From positions 1 through 6,364 of the forward strand of contig CABQOJ010000073.1 in assembly GCA_902465775.1 (NCBI GenBank): a DNA stretch of 6,364 nt, in the 5' to 3' direction. Source of the stretch: an uncultured Porphyromonas sp. Lineage in GTDB: Bacteria > Bacteroidota > Bacteroidia > Bacteroidales > Porphyromonadaceae. The notes below the pieces were generated by a model. It worked only from the letters and a program-made list of their open reading frames with translations, was not told the DNA's origin and did no database searches. The position numbers and the translations under genes were made by a program. This document shows, one piece after another, positions 5,058 through 6,364 of the stretch (the stretch's first letter is position 1; each line of letters opens with the position of its first letter).

Positions 5058-6350
5058 CTACAAGAGATCGTTGCCGATGTCGTGACGGTAGTTCTTGCCC
5101 TCGTAGAGTGTCTGCGTGGCGGTGCGATAGCACGCCTTCTGAGCCTCCTGGATGGTGGTGCCGCGTGCCGTGATGGCGAGGACGCGTCCGCCGTTGGTGA
5201 CGATGTGACCCTCTTCGTCGAGCGCTGTGCCTGAGTGGTAGATGCGTATACCCTCTACTGGCTCTGGGAGCTGGATCGGGAAGCCCTTTTCGTAGTGCCC
5301 TGGGTACCCCTTGGAGACGAGGACGAGCGTCATGGCTACCTCGGGAGAGACTGCTAGGGTGTATTGGGCTACCTGACCTGTCGCCATGGCGATGAGTAGC
5401 TCGAGGAAGTCGCTCTCGATGCGTGGTAGTACGACCTCGGTCTCGGGGTCGCCTAGACGACAGTTGTACTCGATGACGTAAGGATCGCCTGCGACGTTCA
5501 TCAGTCCGATGAAGAGGAAGCCGACGTACTGTATGCCTTCCTCTTGCAAGCCCTCTAACGTGGGGCGAATGATGCGCTCCTCGACACGCTGCATGAAGGC
5601 TTCATCGGCAAAAGGCACGGGACTGACGGCTCCCATGCCGCCAGTATTGGGACCTGTGTCGCCATCGCCGACACGCTTGTAGTCCTTGGCAACGGGCAGG
5701 ACGCAGTAGTCGGTACCATCGGTGGCGACGAAGACGGAGCACTCGATGCCTTCGAGAAATTCCTCGATGACGATGCGCTGACCACGACTACCAAACATAC
5801 CGCTGAAGAGTTGACCGAGTCCCTGCTCCGCCTCCTCACGGTCTTGGCAGATGAGGACTCCCTTGCCGGCTGCTAGGCCATCGGCCTTGAGTACGAAGGG
5901 AGCGGAGAGTTGATCAAGGAACTCTTCAGCTTCCTCCATGTCTTGAGGGCCGAAGGTCTCGTAGCTCGCTGTCGGTATGCCGTGACGACGCATGAACTCT
6001 TTGCTGTACTCCTTGCTACCCTCTAGATGGGCGCCAGCCTTGTCGGGACCGACGATGAGCAGGTCGGGATGGCGGGCATCCTCCTGCAGGTAGTCGACGA
6101 GCCCATCGACGAGCGGAGCCTCGGGTCCACAGACGAGGAGGGTGACCCCGTGGGTGGCGATGAACTGGCTGACCGCCTCATGCTTGGCGGGATTGAGGTC
6201 AGGGACATTGGTGCCGTAAGCAGCAGTCCCTGCATTGCCTGGCGCTATGTAAAGCTTCCTGAGTAGCTTGCTCTCAGCTATGGCAGCCGCCATAGCGCAC
6301 TCACGACCACCGCTACCGAGGAGGAGGACGGTCTGAGGAGCTTTTACCAT
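5058..6350 (-). CDS. purD: Phosphoribosylamine-glycine ligase (GAR synthetase)
   Basis: PurD joins 5-phosphoribosylamine and glycine using ATP to form glycinamide ribonucleotide, the second step of de novo purine synthesis, in the cytoplasm. The 430-aa protein matches the usual bacterial length (about 430) and has the ATP-grasp layout. The N-terminal domain has GSGGRE (12-17) and APGNAGT (36-42). The ATP-grasp region has KADGLAAGKGV (155-165) and EEFLEGIECS (196-205). KRVGDGDTGPNTGGMGA (225-241) is the family hallmark, and EYNCRLGDPETE (294-305) holds metal- and ATP-binding residues. The C-terminal domain ends YRHDIGNDLL. No frameshift or missing catalytic motif was seen. The ATG at 6350 gives a short extension before the first beta strand and fits the family. 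The frame stays open to the window edge upstream, so a start outside the window cannot be excluded. It converges with corA and looks monocistronic on its downstream side. Confidence 0.97.
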   Translation of the reverse strand: MVKAPQTVLLLGSGGRECAMAAAIAESKLLRKLYIAPGNAGTAAYGTNVPDLNPAKHEAVSQFIATHGVTLLVCGPEAPLVDGLVDYLQEDARHPDLLIVGPDKAGAHLEGSKEYSKEFMRRHGIPTASYETFGPQDMEEAEEFLDQLSAPFVLKADGLAAGKGVLICQDREEAEQGLGQLFSGMFGSRGQRIVIEEFLEGIECSVFVATDGTDYCVLPVAKDYKRVGDGDTGPNTGGMGAVSPVPFADEAFMQRVEERIIRPTLEGLQEEGIQYVGFLFIGLMNVAGDPYVIEYNCRLGDPETEVVLPRIESDFLELLIAMATGQVAQYTLAVSPEVAMTLVLVSKGYPGHYEKGFPIQLPEPVEGIRIYHSGTALDEEGHIVTNGGRVLAITARGTTIQEAQKACYRTATQTLYEGKNYRHDIGNDLL

Positions 6351-6364
6351 TTCGATCTTAGCGT

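Noticed and set aside
4905..5234. 109-codon plus-strand frame spanning the corA end, terminator and purD end
   Set aside because: It crosses the terminator hairpin and overlaps two well-supported genes. Its composition is low-complexity and no domain is visible.
5555..5839. Serine- and arginine-rich frame within purD
   Set aside because: It is an alternate-frame shadow of a GC-rich gene, and purD in this region carries its hallmark motifs.

Overview
The window looks like a chromosomal stretch of a Bacteroidales bacterium, most likely Porphyromonas or a close relative. This is an inference from three things. Two exact copies of the Bacteroidetes -7 promoter box (TACCTTTG) occur. Clear Shine-Dalgarno sequences are missing before the starts that can be seen. 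The secreted proteins also have Bacteroidales-type N-termini (a lipoprotein with a charged segment after the cysteine, and a 'VIHTKDGKT...SEIDSFKF' segment after a signal peptide). No mobile element, CRISPR array, tRNA or rRNA was recognised.

Layout. Positions 1-176 hold no convincing gene but are full of inverted repeats, including a long hairpin just past the end of the first operon. Positions 177-3363 (minus strand) are a two-gene operon with a 16-bp gap. The first gene, nearest the promoter, encodes a signal-peptide protein of 432 aa; the second encodes a 623-aa lipoprotein. Neither has a function I can name. By eye, both appear to be built from three tandem copies each of the same beta-rich module of about 110-155 residues, which is the most interesting protein-level observation here. 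Positions 3364-4015 are a divergent regulatory region. A minus-strand promoter (about 3496-3527) serves the operon through a leader of about 125 nt. A plus-strand promoter (3728-3735) serves the transporter gene through a leader of about 270 nt with several possible stems and a 30-codon upstream ORF.

Positions 4016-4942 (plus) encode a CorA-type divalent cation transporter with the YGMN signature. It converges on purD (5058-6350, minus), which encodes phosphoribosylamine-glycine ligase of de novo purine synthesis. A strong hairpin at 4990-5022 between them fits a terminator for purD and possibly for both genes.

The genes do not form one pathway. purD and corA are housekeeping genes. The two module-repeat proteins form a separate cell-envelope unit. 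The candidates for something undescribed are the shared module of the two exported proteins and the long leader in front of corA. Both are argued from sequence reading only and need comparative tests.
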